From PWND01 sp964614525 (GTDB taxonomy: Bacteria; Bacteroidota; Bacteroidia; Bacteroidales; UBA7960), in contig CAZTPA010000031.1 of the NCBI GenBank assembly GCA_964614525.1, positions 1-33,400 on the forward strand: DNA of 33,400 nucleotides. Reading direction: 5' to 3'. A program made the translations under genes and the position numbers. Positions within the stretch are counted from its first letter, which is position 1, and every line of letters begins with the position of its first letter. The notes below the pieces were generated by a model. The model did no database searches. It saw only the letters and a list, made by a program, of their open reading frames with translations, and had not been told where the DNA came from. This document shows positions 15,746-24,461 of this stretch, one piece after another.

Positions 15746-18514
15746 TTATGCTGTTGTATGAGTTTCGCCACCTGTTTTTTCGCGAACTGCTGCTTGTGCC
15801 GCAGCAAGTCTGGCGATTGGCACCCTGTATGGTGAACAGCTAACATAATTCATACCTACTCTGTGGCAAAATTCAACAGAACTAGGCTCTCCGCCGTGCT
15901 CTCCACAAATACCAATTTTAAGATCTTTTTTGGTTTCACGACCTTTTTTAACAGCCATTTTTACAAGTTGGCCAACACCCTCTTGGTCTAATACCTGGAA
16001 TGGATCATGTTTCAACAAACCTTTTTCAAGATAAACCGGCAGGAAGTTACCTGAATCGTCACGTGAATATCCAAATGTCATCTGTGTAAGGTCATTTGTT
16101 CCAAAAGAGAAAAACTCTGCATTTTCTGCAATTTCATCGGCAATAAGACATGCTCTTGGAATCTCAATCATTGTTCCTACAAGATAATCAACTTTTTCTC
16201 CTCTTTCTATAAATACATTTTCTATTGTTTCTCTAACAATTTTTTCCTGTAATTTCATTTCTTCCTTTGTGCCTGTAAGAGGAATCATGATTTCGGGATA
16301 TGCTTTTATTCCCCTTTTCTTAAGATCCAGTGCAGCTTCAATAATTGCTCTGGCCTGCATTTCGGAAATTTCAGGATAAGTGTTTCCTAATCGGCAACCG
16401 CGATGTCCAAGCATTGGGTTAAATTCATGTAATGAATCAACTTTTGCCTTAACTTCACTTGCAGGAATGCCCATTTCTTTGGCCATTTCTTCCTGATTTG
16501 CTTCTTCATGAGGCAGGAATTCATGTAAAGGAGGATCTAGTAACCTAACAGTTACAGGTAAATCTTGCATTGCTTCAAATATTCCTTCAAAATCCTCTCT
16601 CTGAATCGGCAATAGTTTGTCTAATGCTTTACGGCGTCCTGCTTCATCATTAGCAAGAATCATTTCACGCATTGCTCTGATACGGTTTCCTTCGAAGAAC
16701 ATATGCTCGGTACGGCACAGTCCTATACCTTTGGCACCAAATTCTCTGGCAACTTTTGAATCTTTTGGAGTATCAGCATTTGTACGAACGTACATACGAG
16801 TATGTTTTTCAGCAAGCTCCATTAGTTTGCCAAAATCACCACTAAGTTCAGGATCCTGAGTTTTTATTTTACCCTCATAAACATAACCACTTGTTCCATT
16901 TAAAGAAATAAAATCACCTTCATTATATACTTTTCCATCAACTGTCATTGTGCGTGTCTTGTAGTTTACTTTAACAGCACCGGCGCCTGAAACACAGCAT
17001 TTACCCATGCCTCTGGCAACAACAGCAGCATGAGAAGTCATACCTCCACGAGCAGTTAAGATACCTTCAGCAGCATCCATGCCACTAAGATCCTCAGGAG
17101 AAGTTTCAATACGAACCAAAACTACCTTTTTTCCTTTGGCAGCCCACTCAGCAGCATCATCGGCAAAAAATACAATTTGGCCGGTAGCAGCTCCCGGAGA
17201 AGCTGGAAGCCCTTTTGCAATTGCTTTGGCCTTTTCTAATTCTTTCACGTCAAATACGGGATGAAGCAACTCATCAAGTTTGTTAGGTTCCATTCTTAAC
17301 AAAGTTTCTTCTTCTGTTAGCTGGCCATCACGCAGCTTTTCCATTGCTATTCTAACCATTGCAGCTCCTGTGCGTTTTCCGTTACGAGTTTGTAACATCC
17401 ACAGTTTTCCTTCCTGGATAGTAAATTCCAAATCTTGCATATCTTTATAATGATTTTCAAGATTGGTTTGCTGCTCAAATAATTGTTTATAAAGCTCGGG
17501 GAATACCTCTTCAAGAGATGGATATTCAGATTTTCTAACCTTTTCACTTATACCTTGTAGTTTGGCCCATCTTAATGAACCTTCTTTTGTAATTTCCCTT
17601 GGAGTTCTGATACCTGCAACAACATCTTCGCCCTGAGCATTAACAAGATATTCACCATTAAATATATTCTCACCTGTAGCAGCATCACGTGTAAATGCAA
17701 CTCCTGTAGCGGATGTATCGCCCATGTTTCCGAATACCATTGCCTGAACATTAACAGCTGTTCCCCATTCTGCAGGGATATTATGCATTTTTCTATAATA
17801 ATTTGCACGAGGATTATTCCATGATTCAAAAACAGCTAAAACAGAACCCCATAATTGTTCCCATGGATCTTCAGGAAAATCTTTTCCTGTTTCCTCTTTT
17901 ACTGCCTTTTTAAACCTTTTTACCAACTCTTGCAAGTCTGCCGAAGTTAATTCCTGGTCAGATTTTACACCTTTTTCTTCTTTCATATCGTCCATGATAA
18001 CATCAAAAGGATCTTCTTCTTCTTTTGATGCCGGCTTCATTCCCATAACAACATCACCATACATTTGAACAAATCTACGATAAGAATCCCAGACAAAACG
18101 CTCATTATTTGTTTTTTTGATAAGGCCTTTTAGTGTTTGCTCGTTTAAACCAAGGTTGAGAACAGTATCCATCATGCCGGGCATAGAAGCTCTCGCTCCG
18201 GAACGCACTGAAAGCAGTAATGGATTTTCTGAATCACCAAATCCTGCATTCATTTCTTTCTCAACTTTTTTCATATTTTCTTCAGCTTCTTTTTGAAGAG
18301 ATTTAATTAAAAAATCGCGGCCAAAAGCATTATATGCAGTACATGCTTCTGTTGTTATTGTGAAACCCGGAGGTACCGGAACTCCAATATTTACCATTTC
18401 CGCAAGGTTGGCTCCTTTTCCTCCAAGAAGGTTACGTAGGCTGCTGTCTCCATCAGCTTTCTTTCCTCCAAAATAATAAATATTTTTCCCTTTTTCGAAT
18501 TCTTCTTTTTTCAT
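15746..18514 (-). CDS. ppdK: Pyruvate, phosphate dikinase
   Basis: A 922-residue enzyme that interconverts pyruvate, ATP and Pi with PEP, AMP and PPi. Order of domains: the N-terminal ATP-grasp region (GGKGANLAEM near 31-40, VRSGARASMPGMMDT at 103-117), the swivelling phosphohistidine domain with GGMTSHAAVVARG (490-502, His495), and the C-terminal PEP/pyruvate barrel with GLCRTEHMFF (598-607), TMIEIPRA and GICGEHGGEP (868-877, Cys870 as general acid). The catalytic residues match the Clostridium enzyme (His455, Cys831) with an offset of about 40. In anaerobes it supports PPi-linked glycolysis or gluconeogenesis. It is single-gene, with a possible -7 box at 18636-18643 on minus. Confidence 0.97.
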   Translation of the reverse strand: MKKEEFEKGKNIYYFGGKKADGDSSLRNLLGGKGANLAEMVNIGVPVPPGFTITTEACTAYNAFGRDFLIKSLQKEAEENMKKVEKEMNAGFGDSENPLLLSVRSGARASMPGMMDTVLNLGLNEQTLKGLIKKTNNERFVWDSYRRFVQMYGDVVMGMKPASKEEEDPFDVIMDDMKEEKGVKSDQELTSADLQELVKRFKKAVKEETGKDFPEDPWEQLWGSVLAVFESWNNPRANYYRKMHNIPAEWGTAVNVQAMVFGNMGDTSATGVAFTRDAATGENIFNGEYLVNAQGEDVVAGIRTPREITKEGSLRWAKLQGISEKVRKSEYPSLEEVFPELYKQLFEQQTNLENHYKDMQDLEFTIQEGKLWMLQTRNGKRTGAAMVRIAMEKLRDGQLTEEETLLRMEPNKLDELLHPVFDVKELEKAKAIAKGLPASPGAATGQIVFFADDAAEWAAKGKKVVLVRIETSPEDLSGMDAAEGILTARGGMTSHAAVVARGMGKCCVSGAGAVKVNYKTRTMTVDGKVYNEGDFISLNGTSGYVYEGKIKTQDPELSGDFGKLMELAEKHTRMYVRTNADTPKDSKVAREFGAKGIGLCRTEHMFFEGNRIRAMREMILANDEAGRRKALDKLLPIQREDFEGIFEAMQDLPVTVRLLDPPLHEFLPHEEANQEEMAKEMGIPASEVKAKVDSLHEFNPMLGHRGCRLGNTYPEISEMQARAIIEAALDLKKRGIKAYPEIMIPLTGTKEEMKLQEKIVRETIENVFIERGEKVDYLVGTMIEIPRACLIADEIAENAEFFSFGTNDLTQMTFGYSRDDSGNFLPVYLEKGLLKHDPFQVLDQEGVGQLVKMAVKKGRETKKDLKIGICGEHGGEPSSVEFCHRVGMNYVSCSPYRVPIARLAAAQAAVREKTGGETHTTA

Positions 18515-18914
18515 ATGTTTGTTTGTATTATAAATAAAAAATTGTGAATAATATATATATGTATGTCTTTTTGACTTATTGTTATTTCGTTAAAAAACCG
18601 ATGTTCTTACCTGTTTTTTCTACGAAAAAAGGATACAAATTTAAGCAAAATTTTGAGTTTAAATTACTGCTTATTGTTAATTTTATATTAAATCTTAGGT
18701 CTTATCTAATAAATATTTAAAACATTTGTTTTCTGTTTTATTATAATTTGTTTTATATTAGCAAGCTAGAATTCTTGGAATTATTAGTAATTGCAAAAAT
18801 TATTTGATTACACACAGTTTTTAAAATTTGTATTTAATGGCACAATAATTGTTTCAAATGCATTCTTAAAAAAACAAAAATTGTTTTAATAATTATTAAT
18901 ATAACACTAAAGCT
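18515..18914. other. 400-bp AT-rich divergent intergenic region
   Basis: This region lies between ppdK (minus) and the LPP20-like gene (plus). It holds CAAATTTA at 18636-18643 (TAAATTTG on minus), a possible ppdK -7 box that would give a leader of about 115 nt. I find no clear promoter for the plus-strand operon, no ORF of note and no terminator. Confidence 0.5.
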
Positions 18915-20000
18915 ATGACTATGTTGAAAAAACTTACTATTATTCTTCTAATGTGTTTTCTGGTTGCAGAAGCAATTCCTGCTCAGGCACAAAGCCGAAG
19001 ATCAAGTAAAAAGGATTCTAAAAAAGAACAAAAGGAAGAAAAAAATGATTTTCAGATTGAGGTTAGTACACCTGAAAGTGATTCTGAAAAGCCTGACCCA
19101 CAGGAAAGACAATCCGTTCAATCTAAACCCGATGATAATGTTATTGAAATTTCCAGAGAGCTTATTGAAAGAATGAGCCGGGAAAATAATCAGATTATTG
19201 AAGAATCTGAGCCTGTGGTTACAGAGCAACCCAATGGCAGGGTTAATTGGACAGAACAGTTTGTTGAAGCAAAGGGAGCCACAGTGATTGACAGAGAGAG
19301 ATTTTCTAATGAAGCCCAGGCAAAAGCGATGGCAACACGCGGAGCAGTGGTTGTTGCTCAGCGAAATTTACTTGAAATAGTTAATGGTGTACAGGTGAAT
19401 TCTGAAACAGTGGTTGTTGATATGGTTACTATTAGTGATGAAATCCATACAAAGCTCGATGGTGTGATTAGAGGAGCCACTATGGTTGGCGATCCTGTTG
19501 AAAACCTTGGTATGATGGAGGTAACTATGAGAGTTCCGTTATATGGCAGAGATGGAATTGCTAATGCAGTTTATCAGGAATTGCCTCAGCAGTCAGTTGC
19601 AAGAGAAAAAGAAACGGAAGTGGAAATTGTTTCTGATGCCGAGGGGAAAGAGTTAACTCAGGAAATGAAAGATGATTTATTCGGTTCGCTTGTATTTGAT
19701 TATAATGGCAAGAAAATAGACCCTTCAATGTTTCCTGTTATACTTGATGAGAATGGTAATTTATTGCTCGATCTTGCAAAAATATATGACCCGGAAAAAG
19801 GAAAGTTTCCTGTTTATCTGGATGCATCAAGAGAATTACTTGAAGGATTAGGTGTGGATAAAGGCGTTGAGATTATTGATGTTATATCTGCATCTTCTGG
19901 TACAATAAAGATAGATTCTTCTAAAACAAAAAGCATTAACTGGGAGAAAATAGGCGAAGTTGCCGGTGCTATTGGTAAATTTCTCCTCTTATTTCTATAA
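18915..20000 (+). CDS. Exported LPP20-like protein
   Basis: A 361-residue protein with a signal peptide (about 1-25, ending AQAQ). A highly charged segment (27-100, Lys/Glu/Ser-rich) follows. Residues 110-210 resemble the LPP20 fold: a WTEQFVEAKG strand, a helix with QAKAMATRGAVVVAQRNLLE, then VNGVQVNSET and GATMVG...EVTMRVPL. Residues 255-340 (SLVFDYNGKKIDPSMFPVIL, then LDENG) look like the second domain often attached to LPP20 proteins. The C-terminus is hydrophobic. No lipobox is seen, so it is probably periplasmic or surface. MLKKL at 18921 is an alternative start. It leads a three-gene set with the FlgT-like and DUF4476 genes; the role is unknown. Confidence 0.7.
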   Translation: MTMLKKLTIILLMCFLVAEAIPAQAQSRRSSKKDSKKEQKEEKNDFQIEVSTPESDSEKPDPQERQSVQSKPDDNVIEISRELIERMSRENNQIIEESEPVVTEQPNGRVNWTEQFVEAKGATVIDRERFSNEAQAKAMATRGAVVVAQRNLLEIVNGVQVNSETVVVDMVTISDEIHTKLDGVIRGATMVGDPVENLGMMEVTMRVPLYGRDGIANAVYQELPQQSVAREKETEVEIVSDAEGKELTQEMKDDLFGSLVFDYNGKKIDPSMFPVILDENGNLLLDLAKIYDPEKGKFPVYLDASRELLEGLGVDKGVEIIDVISASSGTIKIDSSKTKSINWEKIGEVAGAIGKFLLLFL

Positions 20001-20088
20001 TTATTATTTATCACTTTGAATCTGTTTGTATTCTGAGTGATATATATTATAAATTAAAAAGAATTTACTTTTTTAAACTTATGTATAT

Positions 20089-21273
20089 ATGAAAAAATTT
20101 AATCTTAAATCAATTGCTATTCTATCATTTTGTGTTTTGTTTTTCTCAGGATATGGTTTTGCACAAGGAAGTTCGGAAGTAGAGGCTAAAGGAATAGGTG
20201 TAAGTAGAAATGACGCACTGCAGGATGCTATGCGAAATGCGGTAAGCCAGGCTGTGGGTGTTACTTTAACAAGTGAAACAAGTGTGGAGAATTTTATGGT
20301 TATTCAGGATGCCATTAATACACGCGCTGAAGGATATATCGAGTCATATGATGTTTTAAGCGAGGGACGTATAGATGAAATGATTGAGATTGCAATTCGT
20401 GCTAAAGTGAGCTTATCTCCACTAAAAGCTGATATCAATACCTTGGCAAATAGTTTGGGAGGAATTAGATTTTTAGTTATGTATGATGATCGCAATATTG
20501 ATGAAAATGAAGTTGAGTATTATGAAAATGCTGTTGAAAGAATTAACGAGTTTTTATCAAGCCGAAGATATAGATATATAGAAAGAAACCGCTTCGAAGA
20601 GCTGAAAAAGGAAGCAAGAGGTATTTATCAGGATAGTCCAACAAATGATGAATCTTATGTTCAACATTTAGGTATGATGGCAGATGCACAGTTTATTATT
20701 CTGATAAGAAAAATAAATATTCAAACTCGCAGTGGGGGATATGTGAGTACAGATTCAAAGACAAGTATCGAAATTAATGCGTATGATAATTGTACTGCCG
20801 AAGGCTTGGGTACAATTGTAATGGAAAGTGACTGGAATAGCTCAAGACAAGCACAAGTTTCTGTAATTGAAGGTATTAATGATGCTGTGCAAAATGACTT
20901 TGAAAGATTATTATCTGTTTTTGTTTCTTATATTGGAGACTGGGTAAATAATGGCACTCCTTATGAATTGAGGTTTTATTCTTCAGGTACTTTTAGAGAC
21001 TTTAGAGAGTTACGCCGTAAGATTACTGAAGATACAAACTTTGGAGGACAAATTGAAATTGTAGCATTTAATAATTATACAAAACTTAATATTACATTTC
21101 GTGAAAGACCCGACAATCTTGCTTATCGCATTTTAGACTATGCTGATGAGGTTCCAAATTTTAAGGATAAATTATTGGATGTGAAGTTTATTTATGGAAG
21201 GCAAATTAATTTCGCACCACAGGATACTTTTGTTCCTGAGTTACAATTTTATGATGGAAGTGAAACACAATAG
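20089..21273 (+). CDS. Exported FlgT-like protein
   Basis: A 394-residue protein with a signal peptide (1-25, ending GFAQ). Residues 29-112 match the FlgT N-terminal fold: EAKGIGVSRNDALQDAMRNA, then AVGVTLTSET, GYIESYDVL and IAIRAKVSLSPL. Residues 125-275 resemble the CsgG/LpoB-like middle domain of FlgT (FLVMYDDRN, RYIERNRFEELKKE, GMMADAQFIILI). A last domain (about 290-372) repeats a beta-alpha-beta unit. FlgT builds the H-ring of sodium-driven flagella in Vibrio, but no flagellar gene is near and Bacteroidota are normally non-flagellate, so another envelope role is likely. It lies 88 nt after the LPP20-like gene. Confidence 0.7.
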   Translation: MKKFNLKSIAILSFCVLFFSGYGFAQGSSEVEAKGIGVSRNDALQDAMRNAVSQAVGVTLTSETSVENFMVIQDAINTRAEGYIESYDVLSEGRIDEMIEIAIRAKVSLSPLKADINTLANSLGGIRFLVMYDDRNIDENEVEYYENAVERINEFLSSRRYRYIERNRFEELKKEARGIYQDSPTNDESYVQHLGMMADAQFIILIRKINIQTRSGGYVSTDSKTSIEINAYDNCTAEGLGTIVMESDWNSSRQAQVSVIEGINDAVQNDFERLLSVFVSYIGDWVNNGTPYELRFYSSGTFRDFRELRRKITEDTNFGGQIEIVAFNNYTKLNITFRERPDNLAYRILDYADEVPNFKDKLLDVKFIYGRQINFAPQDTFVPELQFYDGSETQ

Positions 21274-21320
21274 AATATCCAATTAAATAATCATAATTAT
21301 TAACAATTAAATTTAATGAA

Positions 21321-22286
21321 ATGAAAAAAACATTATTCTTTTTAATAGCAGTAGCACTTTTTTCTACAAAAGTTATGGCACAAAGTGCAGAAGTAGTTAT
21401 TTTTAGTGAGGATGGAGAGAGATTTTGGGTAGTAATTGAAGGCGTCCTCCAAAATGAAGAACCTCAACCCAGAGTTAAGATTGAAGGATTGACTAAAGAT
21501 TATTACAGAGTAAAAATTATTTTTGAAATAGAGGAAATTCCTGATATAAATAAGAATATTACTACCCGTGATGTAGATGATAATTTAATTAATACTTCAT
21601 ATCGTATTTTTAAACGTAAAAAGGGATACGCAATGTGGCCTCACAGCTTTGAAGAAGTTGACACATCCCAACCCGCTGAGGAGACAATTACTTTACAAAC
21701 CGAAGGGCCAACAAAACCAAAACCACCAACTGAACAAAAACCTTCTGAACCAATCGCTGAACACACAGAAGTTGTTAGCACTCAAAGCATTACGATTACA
21801 ATGCCCGATGGAACTACTGTCACTTTTGCACCGGGAACTGTTATTGACAGCCAATATGTTGAATATATTGAGGAAGATTACCATGAAATTGTAATGCCGG
21901 TGGAAGAAGAAACTAAACCTATCTATACTGAACCAGAACCAGAACCAGATCCTGTGTACTCATTACCGGGATATAATGGCCCGGTTGGATGTTCATGGCC
22001 TATGGATGATTCTGCTTTTAACAGAGCAAAGAACTCTATAGAAAATCAAAGTTTTGAATCAGATATGCTGACAGTTGCGAAACAAGTAGCCTCAAATAAT
22101 TGTCTGCTTGTTAATCAGGTTATTGAAATTATCGAATTATTTGGTTTCGAGGATTCAAGACTTGATTTTGCAAAATATGCATATGATTATACTTATGACA
22201 TTGGTAACTATTACCAAGTTAATGATGCATTTTCATTTTCCAGTTCGACAAACGAATTAAATGATTATATAAATAGAAGAAAGTAA
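21321..22286 (+). CDS. Exported DUF4476 protein
   Basis: A 321-residue protein with a signal peptide (1-21, ending VMAQ). Residues 22-110 form a beta-rich N-terminal domain (SAEVVIFSEDGERFWVVIEG). A Pro/Glu/Thr-rich linker (about 115-215, with EPEPEPDP) follows. Residues 228-318 are DUF4476: FNRAKNSIENQSFESDML, then VNQVIEIIELFGFEDSRLDF and DIGNYYQVNDAFSFSSS. The domain is widespread in Bacteroidota exported proteins and has no known function. It lies 47 nt after the FlgT-like gene and is closed by an 18-bp hairpin, so it is the last gene of the operon. Confidence 0.8.
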   Translation: MKKTLFFLIAVALFSTKVMAQSAEVVIFSEDGERFWVVIEGVLQNEEPQPRVKIEGLTKDYYRVKIIFEIEEIPDINKNITTRDVDDNLINTSYRIFKRKKGYAMWPHSFEEVDTSQPAEETITLQTEGPTKPKPPTEQKPSEPIAEHTEVVSTQSITITMPDGTTVTFAPGTVIDSQYVEYIEEDYHEIVMPVEEETKPIYTEPEPEPDPVYSLPGYNGPVGCSWPMDDSAFNRAKNSIENQSFESDMLTVAKQVASNNCLLVNQVIEIIELFGFEDSRLDFAKYAYDYTYDIGNYYQVNDAFSFSSSTNELNDYINRRK

Positions 22287-22307
22287 TACAGATTCTTCTT
22301 CAAATTT

Positions 22308-22358
22308 AAAAAGCTTATCTCCAAAAATTGAAATATTCTATTTGGAGATAAGCTTTTT
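22308..22358 (+). terminator. Strong hairpin terminator of the LPP20/FlgT/DUF4476 operon
   Basis: An 18-bp perfect stem (22308-22325 with 22341-22358) with a 15-nt loop. The stem ends in five A pairing with five T, so the T-run lies at the end of the transcript. Confidence 0.85.
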
Positions 22359-22411
22359 GCTATTATCAAAATTGAGATTTTGCATTTTTATAAAAAGTAT
22401 GATTTATATTA

Positions 22412-22442
22412 TTTGAAAGGTTCTAATTATCAGTTAATTTTG
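22412..22442 (+). promoter_or_regulatory. Promoter of the tcdA unit
   Basis: TTTG (22412-22415), a 19-nt spacer and TAATTTTG (22435-22442) match the Bacteroidota consensus exactly. Start is expected near 22449, upstream of the small ORF at 22476. Confidence 0.65.
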
Positions 22443-22475
22443 CACTCGCAATGACAATAAATAGATTTTTATTTT

Positions 22476-22547
22476 ATGCAGGAGTTTGTTAATATTCATA
22501 CACATAATATCGCTAATGATGCAAGTATTGAAATCCTAAATATATGA
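22476..22547 (+). pseudogene. 23-codon leader ORF resembling the N-terminus of a TatD-family hydrolase
   Basis: ATG at 22476 opens a 23-residue reading frame whose TGA overlaps the tcdA start as ATGA. The peptide contains FVNIHTHN followed by a short strand ending EILNI. HTH after a hydrophobic strand is the metal-binding N-terminal signature of TatD hydrolases, and tatD and tcdA are, as I recall, often neighbours in Bacteroidota. I infer a gene reduced to its first codons by an internal deletion, now serving as a coupled leader. A chance ORF remains possible. Confidence 0.45.
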
Positions 22548-23329
22548 ACGAAAACTGGTTAGAAAGAACTGAATTATTATTAAATAAGGAAAAACTTGAA
22601 ATTTTAAAAAAATCTAATGTACTTGTTGTGGGTTTGGGTGGAGTTGGAGCATATGCAGCAGAAAATATTTGCAGGGCAGGCGTTGGCAAAATGACTATTG
22701 TGGATAGTGATGTGGTTAATATAACAAACAAAAACCGTCAATTAATTGCACTCGACAGCTCAATAGGTCAAAGTAAATCTGCAATTACTGCAAAAAGATT
22801 ATTGGACATTAATCCTGATCTTGAGTTAAAAGCGCTTGATGTTTACATAAAAGATGAAATTTCCAATAATATCCTTGATGAAGATTTTGATTATGTTGTT
22901 GATGCTATTGATACACTTGCACCTAAGATATTTTTCATAAAAAGAGCAATAGATAATGGGTTGAAATTGGTAAGTAGCATGGGAGCAGGCGGAAAAATTG
23001 ATCCTGCAAAAATTAAGATATCAGATTTTTCAGATTCATATAACTGTAATCTTGCTCGTCTATTAAGGAAGAAATTGGGTCATTTTGGAATCAGAGACGG
23101 TTTTAAAGTTGTTTTTTCTTCGGAGACCATTGGAGAACAATCTTTCGTGGAAGTCGATAATGAAAAAAACAAGAAAACAACAATTGGCACAATATCATAC
23201 ATGCCGGCTATATTTGGATGCATTTGTGCATCTGTGGTAATAAGAGATTTGATTGGAGAGAAAATAGAATTAGCAGAATCTCCTTTAAAAAAATCAAAAA
23301 GAATGAAACATTCTGCTAATAGTAATTAG
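22544..23329 (+). CDS. tcdA: tRNA threonylcarbamoyladenosine dehydratase (TcdA/CsdL)
   Basis: A 261-residue ThiF/E1-like enzyme that cyclises t6A37 of ANN-decoding tRNAs to ct6A using ATP. It shows the nucleotide-binding GLGGVG (30-35), the acidic end of strand 2 (VDSD, 53-56), the NKNRQ arginine motif (62-66), VDAIDTLAPK (the D-A-I-D stretch) and SMGAGGKIDP, all typical of TcdA. The length is close to the 268 residues of the E. coli protein. The start codon overlaps the stop of the 23-codon leader ORF, suggesting translational coupling. It converges with a small winged-helix gene 2 nt past its stop. Confidence 0.93.
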   Translation: MNENWLERTELLLNKEKLEILKKSNVLVVGLGGVGAYAAENICRAGVGKMTIVDSDVVNITNKNRQLIALDSSIGQSKSAITAKRLLDINPDLELKALDVYIKDEISNNILDEDFDYVVDAIDTLAPKIFFIKRAIDNGLKLVSSMGAGGKIDPAKIKISDFSDSYNCNLARLLRKKLGHFGIRDGFKVVFSSETIGEQSFVEVDNEKNKKTTIGTISYMPAIFGCICASVVIRDLIGEKIELAESPLKKSKRMKHSANSN

Positions 23330-23331
23330 TA

Positions 23332-23511
23332 TTATTCTTTTAAATCATAAAAGCAACGCTTTGGAGAGAAAATCTTTCCCTCATTTTTTAAAGCTTTAAT
23401 TGTTTTTTCAACGTCTTTTTTTTCAACACCTGTTATTTCCGCAATTTCGCCTGCTTTTAGTGGTTTTCCTGCATTTTTAAATGCATCAATTACTTTCTCG
23501 AGTGTATCCAT
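23332..23511 (-). CDS. 59-residue winged-helix DNA-binding-like protein
   Basis: A short complete gene. The peptide starts MDTLEKVIDAFKNAGKPLKA and continues GEIAEITGVEKKDVEKTIKA, then LKNEGKIFSPKRCFYDLKE. A first helix, a GKPLKAGEIAEITG turn-helix, a recognition helix (KKDVEKTIKALKNEGKI) and a small beta wing (SPKRCFYDL) make a minimal winged helix. Similar very small proteins occur in Bacteroidota and archaea, function unknown. It lies 10 nt downstream of the SanA-like gene, so both are one transcript. The ORF is well supported by its codon pattern and by fitting tightly between two genes. Confidence 0.8.
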   Translation of the reverse strand: MDTLEKVIDAFKNAGKPLKAGEIAEITGVEKKDVEKTIKALKNEGKIFSPKRCFYDLKE

Positions 23512-23521
23512 AATTTTGCTT

Positions 23522-24190
23522 TTAACTGTTAAACTCTATATTGATTTTTTCTTCAGTTATTAATGGTTTAGTATTAAATACAATGTCCATAAATACTTTT
23601 ATTCGGGCAAAAAATTCTCTGAAAAACGTACTTGTTTTTGCTGAATTCTCAACATCTTCAGCATTAAAAGCAATAGCATTTATATTGTTTTGTTGAGCAA
23701 TAAACAATGCTCTTTGATTGTGAAATTTTTGTGAAATTATTGTAAACTCATTTTGCTCAAAAACTTCATAAGCTCTTATTACCGAATCTAAGGTACGCAA
23801 ACCGGCACTGTCCATAAAAATTAAACTGTCCGGAATCCCTGCTTTTATAAGTTCTTGCTTCATTTGTTTGGGTTCATTATAGTATATAGACCTATTGTCA
23901 CCACTAACAATTATACAATTAATTTTACCGTTCTCAAAAAGCTTCACAGCAGCTTCAATCCTGTTTTTAAAAAAAGGATTCAAATCTCCGCTTTTTAGAT
24001 GTCTGCTTGTTCCTAACACTAATGCTGCATGATTATGTTGAATTTTTTCGATATCATCAAATAATTTACTGCGATTTGATAACATAATTATAAGATTTGC
24101 AGAAAACCCTATAATGATAATCAAAGCAATACATATCAATAATAATTGAATAATATTTTTAAGTATATGTTTTATCTTGAAAATTAACAT
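23522..24190 (-). CDS. SanA/ElyC-like DUF218 membrane protein
   Basis: A 222-residue protein with one N-terminal membrane helix (about 10-37) and a periplasmic DUF218 domain. Visible motifs are ALVLGTSR (56-63), the NRIEAAVKLFENGK helix, IIVSGDN (93-99), DSAGLRTLDSVIRA (127-140) and IISQKFHNQRA (151-161). These are the conserved steps of the SanA/ElyC/YdcF family, in which SanA contributes to envelope integrity and vancomycin exclusion in E. coli by an unknown reaction. A TAAATTTG on minus (24214-24221) may be its -7 box. It is followed by the small winged-helix gene. Confidence 0.88.
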   Translation of the reverse strand: MLIFKIKHILKNIIQLLLICIALIIIIGFSANLIIMLSNRSKLFDDIEKIQHNHAALVLGTSRHLKSGDLNPFFKNRIEAAVKLFENGKINCIIVSGDNRSIYYNEPKQMKQELIKAGIPDSLIFMDSAGLRTLDSVIRAYEVFEQNEFTIISQKFHNQRALFIAQQNNINAIAFNAEDVENSAKTSTFFREFFARIKVFMDIVFNTKPLITEEKINIEFNS

Positions 24191-24400
24191 ATCATTATAT
24201 TTTATATTTAAAGCAAATTTAGATAATAGTTATATATCAGTTGCATCAAGAAGCCATAATTGAAGAATCTTTATAAAAAAATCAGTGATTATCAATAATT
24301 TATATTATAGTTGATTAAAATTAACGATTGAATTTCAGATTAATAACAGTATTTAACAAAAAAAAATCATTTTAACTCCACTTATTTTAATAAATAATTA

Positions 24401-24408
24401 TAGTTTTG
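24401..24408 (+). promoter_or_regulatory. Possible -7 box of the korDABC operon
   Basis: TAGTTTTG fits TAnnTTTG about 54 nt before the korD ATG. No TTG at -33 was found. The remainder of the divergent gap 24191-24461 shows only low-complexity AT sequence and the possible minus-strand box at 24214-24221. Confidence 0.4.
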
Positions 24409-24461
24409 CTCAAGTTTGAAAATCTTATTAATATTTATAATTATTAAAATATAAAATAACA

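Noticed and set aside
20009..20042. 7-bp inverted repeat between the LPP20-like and FlgT-like genes
   Set aside because: Twenty-nt loop, no T-run and AT-rich; too weak to call a terminator or operator.
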